A DNA stretch of 64,000 bases, taken from assembly GCA_964572745.1 (NCBI GenBank), contig CAZNFT010000002.1, positions 1-64,000 of the forward strand. Reading direction: 5' to 3'. Source of the DNA: M50B103 sp041667565. Its GTDB lineage: Bacteria > Fidelibacterota > Fidelibacteria > Fidelibacterales > Fidelibacteraceae. The translations under genes were made by a program, and so were the position numbers. The notes beneath the pieces were generated by a model. It saw only the letters and a program-made list of their open reading frames with translations, had not been told where the DNA came from and searched no databases. Position 1 is the first letter of the stretch; every line of letters starts with the position of its first letter. Shown one piece after another: positions 28,062-37,315 of this stretch.

Positions 28062-29408
28062 CTAGAGGTCCTTAATTAATGAGATGACTTTTTCAATCGC
28101 TATACCTCGCGATGCTTTGAAAAGAATTATATCTCCGGGTTTAATTTTGCTTTTTACGGCATCTGCCACGTCTTTCTTGTTATAAAAATGTTCAGCATAA
28201 TGTATGCCATCTTTAATAGCGGTGTTTACTGTGTTAATTGAATCTTCACCCAGACAGTAAAGATAAGTGATATCTGCTTTTGCACATTCGTGACCGATTT
28301 CAACATGAGAAGAGATAGCCTCGGGACCCATTTCGAGCATATCACCGAATACCATGTGTTTTTTTCCTTTGCACTGCATATCCCTTAAGGCATGAATGGC
28401 ATTAGTTGTAGAAAAGGGATTGGCATTATAACTATCGTCAATAAGAATGATATCATTCCATTTTTCTATTTTTCCCCGACCCTCTTTAGCTTCGAATTTT
28501 TCTATAGCTAAGATGATATCCTTTTCATCTAAGCCTATTGTTAATGCAAATGTATAAGCGGCTACAGCATTAATTGCTGCACCTTTACCACTACTTTGCA
28601 AGTTGATCTCAATCTTATTTTTGCCGAGTGTGTATCTTCCCATATGATCGATATTGATAATCTCGAACTTTATCTCTGCTGAATTTTCGATTCCATAAGT
28701 GATGCGTTTGCGTTCATCTGCCGGGTAGGCCGCTACGCGAGGGTCATCATTATTAATAAATAGTATGCCATCTTTTTTAACGGCATCCAGTAATTCGTAT
28801 TTTGCTTTTTGCACATTCTCTATTGAGCCAAATCCACCCATATGTGCATGAGCTATCGAGGTGATCATGCCATAATCAGGGATGGCAATTTTGCAAAGAT
28901 CACGAATTTCACCTAAACCGGAAGTGCCTATTTCTAAAACTGCAAATTTATCTCTCTCTCTCATTTTTAGCACCGAAACAGGCACTCCGATATGGTTGTT
29001 GAAATTTTTTGGCGTTTCTGAAATTTGCATTTTTTGACGGAGAATATCTGCGATCAATGATCGCGTAGAGGTTTTACCTGCTGAACCGGTAATGGCAAGT
29101 ATAGGAACTTTAAGTGTTGAAGCATAAATGCTTGCCATATCAATAAGTCCGCGATATGTGTCTTCTACAATGATTAAAGCTTCATTATTATCTGCAGTTT
29201 TGGCATAATTTTCATCTACTAGCGCAGCAAGAGCTCCATTTTCTAAGGCTTTCTTAACAAAAAGATGCCCATCGGTATGTTGGCCTTTTAAGGCACAGAA
29301 TATATAGTCTTTGGGAATATCTCTGGAGTCAATGCTGACACCATTGAATTCCGCAAACTTGATATTGCGCAATGTAAAAGGCCCGTGATGTAATGTTGTC
29401 GTTTTCAT
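28062..29408 (-). CDS. murF: UDP-MurNAc-tripeptide--D-alanyl-D-alanine ligase
   Basis: Adds D-Ala-D-Ala to the tripeptide precursor. The ATP loop GSAGKTS is at 108-114; the lysine-bearing NNHIGVP region, IDDSYNANPFST and the C-terminal LFKASRGIAIEKV are typical; 448 residues. It is separated from murE by 61 nt holding a GC-rich hairpin (29421-29452), the largest gap in this part of the cluster. Confidence 0.96.
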   Translation of the reverse strand: MKTTTLHHGPFTLRNIKFAEFNGVSIDSRDIPKDYIFCALKGQHTDGHLFVKKALENGALAALVDENYAKTADNNEALIIVEDTYRGLIDMASIYASTLKVPILAITGSAGKTSTRSLIADILRQKMQISETPKNFNNHIGVPVSVLKMRERDKFAVLEIGTSGLGEIRDLCKIAIPDYGMITSIAHAHMGGFGSIENVQKAKYELLDAVKKDGILFINNDDPRVAAYPADERKRITYGIENSAEIKFEIINIDHMGRYTLGKNKIEINLQSSGKGAAINAVAAYTFALTIGLDEKDIILAIEKFEAKEGRGKIEKWNDIILIDDSYNANPFSTTNAIHALRDMQCKGKKHMVFGDMLEMGPEAISSHVEIGHECAKADITYLYCLGEDSINTVNTAIKDGIHYAEHFYNKKDVADAVKSKIKPGDIILFKASRGIAIEKVISLIKDL

Positions 29409-29420
29409 AGTTTTTAGGAT

Positions 29421-29452
29421 CCCCGGAGCTGGAAGAGCTCCCAGCCCCGGGG
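29421..29452 (-). promoter_or_regulatory. GC-rich hairpin between murE and murF
   Basis: CCCCGGAGCTGG (29421-29432) is the reverse complement of CCAGCCCCGGGG (29441-29452) except for one pair, with an eight-base loop. There is no T-run on either side, so it is not an intrinsic terminator. It ends about 12 nt before the murF ATG and could tune murF translation or stabilise mRNA ends. Confidence 0.6.
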
Positions 29453-29469
29453 TGGTAGAGGGTTTCTAT

Positions 29470-30912
29470 TTAATTTTCAAGCTCCAGTATTATTTTTTCA
29501 TCTTTAAAGGCTATCTTTCGCCCTTTTATCTCCATATGCGTTTCAGCTCCTTTGCCTAAAACCATGATGATATCGCCCGATACAGATGATCTCCAGGCTC
29601 GTTTGATAGCTTCTGCACGATCTAAGCAAATGCTGACTTTGCTTGTATTTTTAATCCCAGTCAGGATCTCATTTGCGATGTCCTGAGCTTCTTCATTTCG
29701 GGGATTGTCGTTTGTTATAATAATTTCATTAGCATATTTATCTGCGACAGCTCCCATTTTAGCTCGCTTATCTTTATCTCTATCACCACCACACCCGAAA
29801 ACACAAATAATCCTTTTTCTGTCTTCTAAGTCTGAAGCAGTTGATAAAGCTTTTTCCATTGCGTCCGGTGTATGTGCATAGTCAACAACAAGTGTTGCTT
29901 TGGATGTAAAAAAGCTTTCCATACGACCCGGAATGGCTTCAAAAGCAAAATTATCAAAATTTAATTTCGAGTTTGGATAAAGTGTTTTATAAATAGCCAG
30001 GGCTCCCGCAATATTCTCGGCATTAAATTTTCCAAGAAGCGGAGCTTTGATAATAATATCGCATCCCGGTGTTCTGAGTTTTCCTTTGACTCCCTTAACG
30101 CCCAGACTTAATTCTTTAAAGTAAAAATCGGCATCACCATTATCAACGGCATAGGATATTTTTCCAACTTCTAAGGAGCTGTATAGTTTTTTGCCATAAT
30201 GATCGTCAATGTTTATAACAGCTTTTCCGCAATGTTTTAGCTGATAAAAGAGTTGCGATTTTGCTTTAAAATAATCATTCATGTTTTTATGAAAATCTAA
30301 ATGGTCCTGGGTTAAATTGCTGAAGGCAGCAATATCAAAGCGGAGTCCGTGTACGCGCTTCAGAACAAGTGCATGCGAGGAAACTTCCATAAAAACGCTT
30401 TGTATTTCTTGTTTATCAAGCTCGTAAAAAGTTTTTGCAAGATCCGAACTCTCTGGGGTTGTTCTTTCACCTTCAATATGGAAGAAAGGAGTTTTTACGC
30501 CTAAAGTGCCAACTACAGCAGGTCTTTTATTATCAGCTTTACTTAGCTGATATAAGAGATGTGTCATGGTAGTTTTACCATTTGTACCACTGATACCGCA
30601 AATATCAAATGAATTATATTCTGAACCATAATATGCATAACTTAGCTCAGCTAAAGCACGACGTGTATCGCTTGTAATAAGTTTAGTGACTTCAATATCC
30701 ATATCATGTTCAATAACAACAGCGCTAGCGCCTTTACTTATTGCTTGTTTAATGTAATCGTGGCCATCGCTTTTGAAGCCCTTAATGGCAACAAATAGAG
30801 AATTCTTTTCAACTTTTCTGGAGTCATAGCATATCCTTTCTATCATCATATCTTTTCCTTCAATACGATAGGGAAGGTCAAGTGCTACTAATAATTCTGA
30901 TAGCTTTTTCAT
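29470..30912 (-). CDS. murE: UDP-MurNAc-L-Ala-D-Glu--meso-diaminopimelate ligase
   Basis: Adds the third residue of the wall peptide. The ATP loop GTNGKTT is at 109-115 and TTPESS at 151-156. The substrate motif DNPR at 402-405 is the one associated with meso-diaminopimelate, so the wall is inferred to be DAP-type. The 480-residue length is normal. It overlaps ftsI by 4 nt (ATGA). Confidence 0.96.
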   Translation of the reverse strand: MKKLSELLVALDLPYRIEGKDMMIERICYDSRKVEKNSLFVAIKGFKSDGHDYIKQAISKGASAVVIEHDMDIEVTKLITSDTRRALAELSYAYYGSEYNSFDICGISGTNGKTTMTHLLYQLSKADNKRPAVVGTLGVKTPFFHIEGERTTPESSDLAKTFYELDKQEIQSVFMEVSSHALVLKRVHGLRFDIAAFSNLTQDHLDFHKNMNDYFKAKSQLFYQLKHCGKAVINIDDHYGKKLYSSLEVGKISYAVDNGDADFYFKELSLGVKGVKGKLRTPGCDIIIKAPLLGKFNAENIAGALAIYKTLYPNSKLNFDNFAFEAIPGRMESFFTSKATLVVDYAHTPDAMEKALSTASDLEDRKRIICVFGCGGDRDKDKRAKMGAVADKYANEIIITNDNPRNEEAQDIANEILTGIKNTSKVSICLDRAEAIKRAWRSSVSGDIIMVLGKGAETHMEIKGRKIAFKDEKIILELEN

Positions 30913-32951
30913 TGCTTTGTTTCCAGTTTACAGCTTTCGCCTAATTTTAAATAAGTTCCGGCTGGGGGATATTGTGATATTACCCTTCCGCGCCTAGAGT
31001 TTTTATCCACTTGTAATCCGAAATCTTTTAATTTTTTTTCAGCGTTTAATATATGCATGCCAATAAGTTTGGGCATGATCACATCATATTCTTTGGGATT
31101 AAATTCTTTTGTTTCTTCTGCTTTTTTCTCTTTTACGGGCTGCCATACAAGATCTTTTTTATTGTTACTTCTGCTTAAAATGGATAGTGACGTGAATTCA
31201 TTCTCTTTTTCTTTGTATCCAATAGTGCCTGTATGTTTAATGACCTGTGGGTAGATAGTGTTGAAATCCGGTGTATTTATGATGCGAGTAAAGCAATTCT
31301 TGACTGCAGGAACGGCCACGCTTGCTCCATAATGACGACCATATTGAGGTTCATCCACCACAATACCACATACAAGAACAGGGTCCTCGGCGGGGAAAAA
31401 CCCCATAAATGAAGCATAATATTTCTGGTTAGAATACTTACCATCCACGACTTTTTGGGCTGTCCCTGTTTTACCGGCAACATGGTATCCCTCTATATAG
31501 GCTCCTTTTGCCGTGCCACTATCTACAACCGATTCCAGCATTCTTTTTAAATCGAAAGCGACTTCTTTACTTATAGCGCGTCGAACAGGTGTGATTTTTG
31601 AAGAGGATAGAACTTTATTTTTATTGTCAAATGTCTGTGATACCAAATAAGGCTTAAGCAAAATACCCCCGTTTGCAATACTCGAATATGCTGACATCAT
31701 CTGCATTAAAGTAACGGCGAGACCTTGCCCCATGGGAATCTGGGAGTAGGCAACACCGCTCCAGGTACTGGGATTGCTTAAAAGTCCGCTGCTTTCACCC
31801 GAAAGACCAATAGCAGTTGCTTCTCCAAAACCAAATTTTCTGGCATAATCGTAAAGTGGCTGGTGCCCAAGTTGTTTGCCGATCTTTCCAACCCCGATAT
31901 TGGATGAATAAAGTAAAATTTCATTTACGGTCAGCCATCCGTGTTCATCAGTATCATGAATAATATGTTTGCCAACTTTCCAGCTCCCCTCTTCACAGAA
32001 AATGCGGCTGGATAAAGTGTAAATATTTCTTTCAAGGGCAGCGGCAACAGGCAAGAATTTAAAAATTGATCCGGGCTCAAATTGGTCCATGATCACGCGA
32101 TTTCTTCTGTTTGCTACAGTGGATTTTTTTAATTCATTTGGATTGAATAGGGGGTAGTTTGCCATGGCCAATACTTCGCCACTACGCGGATCCATGATAA
32201 CACCCATGCCCGATTTAGCTTTATTCTCTGTAACTGCCTTTTCTAATTCTTCTTCAAGAATGATCTGGTATTCTATATCTAAAGTTAAGTTTACCTTACC
32301 ACCGGCTTTTGCAGATATTTTACGAGAGTTTTGAGCTGTGATAATGTTGCCATTTCTATCTCTCTGAATTACAATTTGTCCCTTTTCTCCACTTAAGAGC
32401 TTATCGTAATATTCTTCAATACCCGATTGCCCTTTACCGGCGTCGTCAATAAATCCTAATACTTGTCCGGCAGCATCATGATAAGGATAAAAACGGCTCA
32501 TGATCTTATCGTATTTAAGTCCATGACAAACGTTATTAGCTCTTATCTTTGCTATTTGCTCAGGACTTACATTTGTTTCAAGGGTATAAAATGATTTTTG
32601 TTTTTTCAATTTATCCCTATAGTAGGCAGTTGTGCGACCGAAGGTTTCTGCCATATAGCGAAAACAAAGCTCAGGCTTTAAAAGATCAACATAGCGTGCG
32701 CCAATATTGTAAACAATTATATTGTCTGCAAGAATTTCCCCGTTGCGATCTAAAATCAAGCCACGGTCTGGGAGAATTTCCTCAGATCTAAACCCTTGAT
32801 TTTGAGAATAGTTTTTTAAGTCTTCTGAATCAAAAAGTTGGATAGCAACTAATCGTGAAATAACCACAAAGCCCACAAACAGGATGATCAAGGTAACTAT
32901 CCCGGCGCGGTGTGAATATTTTTCCTGCGATTTTGCTTTCTTGTCCATCAT
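30909..32951 (-). CDS. ftsI: Septal transpeptidase FtsI/PBP3 with C-terminal PASTA domain
   Basis: Class B penicillin-binding protein that cross-links septal murein. One N-terminal membrane helix (about 17-36), a dimerisation/pedestal region and a transpeptidase domain with SIFK (Ser295, Lys298), SSN (349-351) and KTG (494-496). A single PASTA domain covers about 625-680 (PKLIGMHILNAEKKLKDFGL...). PASTA on FtsI is unusual in Proteobacteria but found in several other phyla. The 680-residue length fits this extra domain. Two adjacent ATGs; the first overlaps the ftsL stop as ATGA. Confidence 0.95.
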   Translation of the reverse strand: MMDKKAKSQEKYSHRAGIVTLIILFVGFVVISRLVAIQLFDSEDLKNYSQNQGFRSEEILPDRGLILDRNGEILADNIIVYNIGARYVDLLKPELCFRYMAETFGRTTAYYRDKLKKQKSFYTLETNVSPEQIAKIRANNVCHGLKYDKIMSRFYPYHDAAGQVLGFIDDAGKGQSGIEEYYDKLLSGEKGQIVIQRDRNGNIITAQNSRKISAKAGGKVNLTLDIEYQIILEEELEKAVTENKAKSGMGVIMDPRSGEVLAMANYPLFNPNELKKSTVANRRNRVIMDQFEPGSIFKFLPVAAALERNIYTLSSRIFCEEGSWKVGKHIIHDTDEHGWLTVNEILLYSSNIGVGKIGKQLGHQPLYDYARKFGFGEATAIGLSGESSGLLSNPSTWSGVAYSQIPMGQGLAVTLMQMMSAYSSIANGGILLKPYLVSQTFDNKNKVLSSSKITPVRRAISKEVAFDLKRMLESVVDSGTAKGAYIEGYHVAGKTGTAQKVVDGKYSNQKYYASFMGFFPAEDPVLVCGIVVDEPQYGRHYGASVAVPAVKNCFTRIINTPDFNTIYPQVIKHTGTIGYKEKENEFTSLSILSRSNNKKDLVWQPVKEKKAEETKEFNPKEYDVIMPKLIGMHILNAEKKLKDFGLQVDKNSRRGRVISQYPPAGTYLKLGESCKLETKQ

Positions 32952-33277
32952 TTTTTCTTTGCAATAAAAATTATATCTCTTTGTGGGGTTGAATTGACCA
33001 TACCAAGTTTTTCTTTCGCTTTTTTTTGAATTTGGCCGGGTCGTGAAAGGTCATTAATTTCTGATTTTAAATAGACTAATTCTTGTTGTAACCGAGAATT
33101 TGATTCTTTAAGTGTAATGTTCCTGGAGTTGTAGGCCTCCAATCCATTCCGTATGTACATGTATGAAATGAGTGATATAACTACGAGCAATATTAAGATG
33201 CCATTAAATATAAAAGGCCTTTCTAAAAAAGCTTTCTTGTTAATATTTTGATGTGTTTTTATGCTTGCTCTGCTCAT
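32948..33277 (-). CDS. ftsL: Cell division protein FtsL-like
   Basis: Small bitopic protein: basic N-terminus, one membrane helix (about residues 24-42, NGILILLVVISLISYMYI) and a periplasmic coiled coil (about 50-85) ending in a short LGMV segment. The position between rsmH and ftsI identifies it, since FtsL sequences are poorly conserved. I chose the ATG at 33277 because it forms a 4-nt ATGA overlap with the rsmH stop, the same coupling as ftsL/ftsI and ftsI/murE. An upstream in-frame ATG at 33298 would add seven residues. Confidence 0.85.
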   Translation of the reverse strand: MSRASIKTHQNINKKAFLERPFIFNGILILLVVISLISYMYIRNGLEAYNSRNITLKESNSRLQQELVYLKSEINDLSRPGQIQKKAKEKLGMVNSTPQRDIIFIAKKK

Positions 33278-34191
33278 AATTTTTCCAAAACTCGACATTT
33301 TGCTGAACGACTTCTTGAGTTATTTTTAATTTCATCTTCGCTGGGAATAATTGGTTTACGCGTGATCTTTTTTGCCACGGCTTTATGATTACAAACGCAA
33401 ACAGGGATTTCCGGAGGACAAACGCAGTCTATAGAGGCTTCATGAAAAAGGTTTTTAACAATCCTGTCTTCTAAAGAATGGAAGGAAATAACAACTATTC
33501 TGCCACCTGGATTTAACATATCAATAGCATCGGATATGCTTTTTTTAATAGATTCTAATTCCTGGTTAACCTCTATGCGTAAAGCCTGAAATATTCTTGC
33601 TAAGGTTTTTGTAACATATTTTCCATGAACTACTGTTTTAATGCAGTTTACCAAGGGGAGGGTGCGGTAGTAAGGACGTGTTTCTACTATAACTCTTGCA
33701 ATTCTTCCTGAAAATCGTTCTTCGCCGTATTCACGAAAAATTCTTGTAAGTTCATCTTGTGAATATGTATTGATAACATCGGCAGCACTCAGATCCGTTT
33801 GACCCATTCTCATATCAAGCGGGCCATCCTGCATGAATGAAAATCCTCGTTCTGCAGAATCAATTTCTAATGACGAGACGCCAAGATCGTATAAAATACC
33901 GTCAAAGGATTCTATATTCCGGGATATAAGCTCCATTTTTATTTTAGCGAAATTATTTTGTATAAAATGAACATTATTAAAAAAGTCGAGGCGTTTTTTT
34001 GCGAATTCCAGAGCAAGAGGATCCAGATCGAAGGCTATAAGTTTTGCATTTTTGTGTAAATGCTTTGCTATCTCCTCAGAATGACCACCCAAGCCGCAAG
34101 TTGCATCAATGTACACTCCATCTGGTCTTGTGATGAGCTGTTCAACAGCTTCATTCAACAACACCGTGGTGTGTTGGTACGAAATTGACAT
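33274..34191 (-). CDS. rsmH: 16S rRNA (cytosine-1402-N4) methyltransferase
   Basis: SAM-dependent methyltransferase (formerly MraW) modifying 16S rRNA at C1402. The SAM loop IDATCGLGGHSE is at 28-39, GILYDLGVSS and FSFMQDGPLDMRM follow, and the C-terminal ISFHSLEDRIVK is diagnostic. A cysteine cluster (CVCPPEIPVCVC) near 260 is as in other family members. An AGGAAG site precedes the ATG; 9 nt after mraZ. Confidence 0.97.
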   Translation of the reverse strand: MSISYQHTTVLLNEAVEQLITRPDGVYIDATCGLGGHSEEIAKHLHKNAKLIAFDLDPLALEFAKKRLDFFNNVHFIQNNFAKIKMELISRNIESFDGILYDLGVSSLEIDSAERGFSFMQDGPLDMRMGQTDLSAADVINTYSQDELTRIFREYGEERFSGRIARVIVETRPYYRTLPLVNCIKTVVHGKYVTKTLARIFQALRIEVNQELESIKKSISDAIDMLNPGGRIVVISFHSLEDRIVKNLFHEASIDCVCPPEIPVCVCNHKAVAKKITRKPIIPSEDEIKNNSRSRSAKCRVLEKL

Positions 34192-34200
34192 AATCTTCCT

Positions 34201-34668
34201 CTAAATTAGCGGAACATCTTCAAGCTTTTCGTAAATATCATCTGTAAGTGGGGTGTTTTCTTCGTGTTCTTTGAGGATATCGGGATTCCACATCTCCATA
34301 AAGCTGCTTACTCCAATAATCCTTACCGTGTTACCATCCTCTATTCCTGCGAGCTGCATGAGATCCGGTGTCAGCATAACTCTACCCTGACTATCCAGTT
34401 TGCAGTGTATCGCGTCTTGTGTCAAGCGACGTAGGACATTTCTGTGTGTCCTGTTCATCAGCTGCATCGAATCAGTGATACGATCCCGGATCTTTATCCA
34501 CATGGGAAGTGGAAAAATATCCAGATGCTTTGAATCCAACGCCCTTGAGATGACTACTTCAGAAACATTTTCTTCAGCCATGATTTTTCTAAACTGTGCC
34601 GGTATATTGACACGGTGTTTAGCATCGATCGTAACGTCTCGTTTACCTATGTAGTCTGTATAACCCAC
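34201..34668 (-). CDS. mraZ: Transcriptional regulator MraZ
   Basis: First gene of the dcw cluster; a DNA-binding protein of the AbrB/SpoVT double-barrel fold that represses its own operon in E. coli. Two repeats of the fold are visible, each with an acidic-basic motif (VTIDAKHRVNIPAQFR near 12-27, and CKLDSQGRVMLTPDL near 90-104). 155 residues is normal. The start is GTG at 34668, with GGTAGA upstream on the coding strand. Four operator boxes lie about 70-105 nt upstream of the start. Confidence 0.95.
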   Translation of the reverse strand: MGYTDYIGKRDVTIDAKHRVNIPAQFRKIMAEENVSEVVISRALDSKHLDIFPLPMWIKIRDRITDSMQLMNRTHRNVLRRLTQDAIHCKLDSQGRVMLTPDLMQLAGIEDGNTVRIIGVSSFMEMWNPDILKEHEENTPLTDDIYEKLEDVPLI

Positions 34669-34736
34669 TCTACCTATTCCTTTTACCTCTTATCTTGTGG
34701 ACTTATGATCCACGGAAGTGATAGTGGTCCTCTAAC

Positions 34737-34771
34737 CCCACTATCTCCCACAAATCTACACAATCACCCAC
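34737..34771 (-). promoter_or_regulatory. MraZ operator: four GTGGG-type boxes at 10-bp spacing
   Basis: On the mraZ coding strand the boxes are GTGGG (34767-34771), GTGTA (34757-34761, degenerate), GTGGG (34747-34751) and GTGGG (34737-34741), each start exactly 10 bp apart. This is the known MraZ recognition layout (GTGGN5 direct repeats) and is placed correctly upstream of mraZ. Confidence 0.88.
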
Positions 34772-34781
34772 CTCATTGCAA
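34753..34781 (-). promoter_or_regulatory. Candidate dcw promoter overlapping the MraZ boxes
   Basis: On the minus strand TTGCAA (34776-34781) and TAGATT (34753-34758), each 4 of 6 to consensus, are separated by 17 bp, and the MraZ boxes fall in the spacer and just beyond. Binding would block polymerase. Assigned by pattern and context only. Confidence 0.4.
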
Positions 34782-34841
34782 GAATTATTTGTAATAAAAG
34801 CATTTTTATTGAGATAGAGTTTAGAAAAGTCTTGATTATTA

Positions 34842-34870
34842 GTGGATTGTGGATGTGGGGGAATTGTGGG
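34842..34870 (+). promoter_or_regulatory. Cluster of GTGG motifs facing away from mraZ
   Basis: Plus-strand GTGGA (34842), GTGGA (34849), GTGGG (34855) and GTGGG (34866) lie about 75 bp beyond the operator, in opposite orientation and with irregular spacing (7, 6, 11). They may be extra MraZ sites, or chance. Confidence 0.3.
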
Positions 34871-35110
34871 GCATATTTTTGAAAATCTTGAGGAAATAGG
34901 CTAAAATGATATAAATTTCCTCAAAAATACAGAAGAAAGCTCTTGAAAATGCAGGGGTCAGGTATAATTATCACTTAATATTTCACATATTTATTTAAGA
35001 CAAGGTGATAAAATAATTAAAAAAACCTTTCTCCATTATCATATTTATTATGATATTATAAGAATTCGAGAACGATTTTATCCTTACATAGTATAATCGA
35101 GAAAAAAAAT

Positions 35111-37315
35111 ATGTCACATAGTAAAAAAAGAAATTCAAATAATAGTGCGCACAAGTTCGGGGCTTTTGGAGGAGTGTTTACTCCATCGGTATTGACCATT
35201 GTGGGCGTAATCATGTTTTTGCGTTATGCCAATGTTGTTGCCTATGGTGGATTATGGGGCGCATTGACTATTTTGTTTGCAGCAAAAATAATTTCCTTGA
35301 TCACAGGACTTTCTTTATCCTCAATCTCTACGAATATGCAGGTAAAGGGCGGCGGTGCTTATTTTATGATTTCACGTTCTTTGGGAGTAGAATTCGGAGG
35401 CGTGATCGCTATCTTCTTCTATATTGCGCAAGCCCTTGCTGTTACCTTATATGTTATGGGTTTTACTGAGGCCCTTTTTTCGGCTTTTCCGGGAATTAGT
35501 TGGTCATTTCAGACTGTTGCCCTTGTGACTAATATTATTGTATTTGTTTTAGTGTATGTTGGAGCAAATTGGACAATTAAGGTTCAATATGGTATCCTTG
35601 CTATCCTCTTACTGTCAATTGTTTCATTTATTATTGGTGCTTTGCAGAAATCCTCACCAGTGAACCTGCAAATGAATTTACAGCCACAGTGGACAGATAA
35701 GTTTAATTTCTTTACAGTTTTTGCCTTGTTCTTTCCTGCTGCTACCGGTATTATGGCAGGCGTTAATATGTCAGGTGACCTTAAAGAACCCCGCAAAGCC
35801 ATTCCTCTTGGTACACTTTCTGCAATTGCTTTTACTTTTGTAATCTATGTTGCTGTTGCTTATTTACTTGCTGCAAGTAATACTCGCGAAATGCTACTGA
35901 GCGATAATTTTGTGATGATGGACACTGCCTGGTGGGGGCCTATGATTTTTGCAGGTGTGTTTGCTGCGACCATATCTTCAGCTTTGGGTTCAATGATGGG
36001 TGCGCCAAGAATATTGCAGGCCTTTGCTAAAGATGATATTATTAAGTCATTGGGCTTTATGGGTAAGGGAAGTGGTCCTTCGAATGAACCACGCCGTGCC
36101 ATCATTTTAACATTTGCTATTTCCACTATAAGTATTTTTGCCGGCGATCTTAATGCCATTGCCCCCATTATTACGATGTTCTTTTTAATTACTTATGGTA
36201 CTGTGAATCTGGCTTGTTTCTTTGAAATAATGTCTGCTAACCCCAGTTTTCGTCCTGTCTTTAAAGTTTGGCATTGGTCCATCCCTCTTATTGGGGCAAT
36301 AGCTTGTTTTTCTGTGATGATCTTAATTTCGCCCTTATTTGCTCTTATCGCTATTGTTTTGGTAGCTGCAATGTACTTCTATATCCTGCGTAGGCAGATC
36401 TTGGTATCTTGGGGAGATATGACATCGGGTCTGGCTTTTAAACGCGCTCGAAAAGCTTTACTGAAGCTTGAAAAAGAAAAATATCACCCTAAAAATTGGC
36501 GTCCCTCCATTTTAGCTTTGAGTGGCGGTGCCTGGAATCGCTTGAACTTAGTCCATTATGCCCGTTTGTTGTCAGCTAATCGTGGTATAGTTTCTCTGGC
36601 CCAGATAATGACCGGTGAACTTGAAGATCGCTATGTCCGACGTCAAGAAGCTGAAAAACTTATGCGAAAATTTATTCATGATGAAAAAATACCGGCATTT
36701 CCTGTTGTGGTCGTAGATGATACCCTTGTTTCGGGCTTAAAATCTTTATTACAGGTTCATGGAATAGGAGGTTTAAAACCAAATACCCTTTTGTTGGGTT
36801 GGACCAAAGATCCTGATAATCGTGGAATTTTTTCTAACTTTCTTGATTTGGCTAAGCATATGCACTGTTCAGTTTTAGTTGTTAGATCCGAGCAAAAAAA
36901 TGACTGGACTATTCCTTCCGGGAACATCAATATCTGGTGGAACGATGCTACAAATGGTCCTTTATCATTGTTAATGGGTTTTCTTTTGAAGCAAGATCGC
37001 CAATGGCATCATAAATCCTTGCGTATTATTCGCACGGTAGCACCCAAAGCAGATATTATGAATCTTAAAAATGAAATTAATCAGATGCTGACTCTTTCAA
37101 GAATTGAAGCCGAAGTGCTTGTTTTGCCTTGCGATGATCCTTTTGAAGCTATTCGTGATAATATGGGAACTTCAGCTATTCTCTTTGCCGGGTTTGTACC
37201 CGAAAGTGAAGAAACTAAAGCCATGGAACAAATGACAGAACTTAAGAGGCTCATGACTTTGCCCGGTGAAATTATTTTGGTTTATAATGCCGGTGATGCT
37301 TCCTTGCTGGAGTAA
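35111..37315 (+). CDS. SLC12-like cation-chloride cotransporter family permease
   Basis: 734-residue protein of the APC superfamily. Residues about 10-440 hold about 12 membrane helices; the start (FGGVFTPSVLTIVGVIMFLRY) and GGGAYFMISRSLG are hallmark strings of the Na-K-Cl cotransporter branch. Residues about 460-734 form the soluble SLC12 C-terminal domain (NWRPSILALSGG, then VDDTLVSGL and LGWTKDPDNRG). Eukaryotic homologues move Na/K/Cl; prokaryotic members may carry amino acids or ions, and the substrate here is unknown. It stands alone, divergent from mraZ, and a simple repeat begins just after its stop. Confidence 0.88.
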   Translation: MSHSKKRNSNNSAHKFGAFGGVFTPSVLTIVGVIMFLRYANVVAYGGLWGALTILFAAKIISLITGLSLSSISTNMQVKGGGAYFMISRSLGVEFGGVIAIFFYIAQALAVTLYVMGFTEALFSAFPGISWSFQTVALVTNIIVFVLVYVGANWTIKVQYGILAILLLSIVSFIIGALQKSSPVNLQMNLQPQWTDKFNFFTVFALFFPAATGIMAGVNMSGDLKEPRKAIPLGTLSAIAFTFVIYVAVAYLLAASNTREMLLSDNFVMMDTAWWGPMIFAGVFAATISSALGSMMGAPRILQAFAKDDIIKSLGFMGKGSGPSNEPRRAIILTFAISTISIFAGDLNAIAPIITMFFLITYGTVNLACFFEIMSANPSFRPVFKVWHWSIPLIGAIACFSVMILISPLFALIAIVLVAAMYFYILRRQILVSWGDMTSGLAFKRARKALLKLEKEKYHPKNWRPSILALSGGAWNRLNLVHYARLLSANRGIVSLAQIMTGELEDRYVRRQEAEKLMRKFIHDEKIPAFPVVVVDDTLVSGLKSLLQVHGIGGLKPNTLLLGWTKDPDNRGIFSNFLDLAKHMHCSVLVVRSEQKNDWTIPSGNINIWWNDATNGPLSLLMGFLLKQDRQWHHKSLRIIRTVAPKADIMNLKNEINQMLTLSRIEAEVLVLPCDDPFEAIRDNMGTSAILFAGFVPESEETKAMEQMTELKRLMTLPGEIILVYNAGDASLLE

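Noticed and set aside
34842..34870. DnaA boxes or a replication origin upstream of mraZ
   Set aside because: The GTGGAT strings match the DnaA consensus (TGTGGATAA) at only about 7 of 9 positions, and there is no dnaA, dnaN or AT-rich unwinding cluster.
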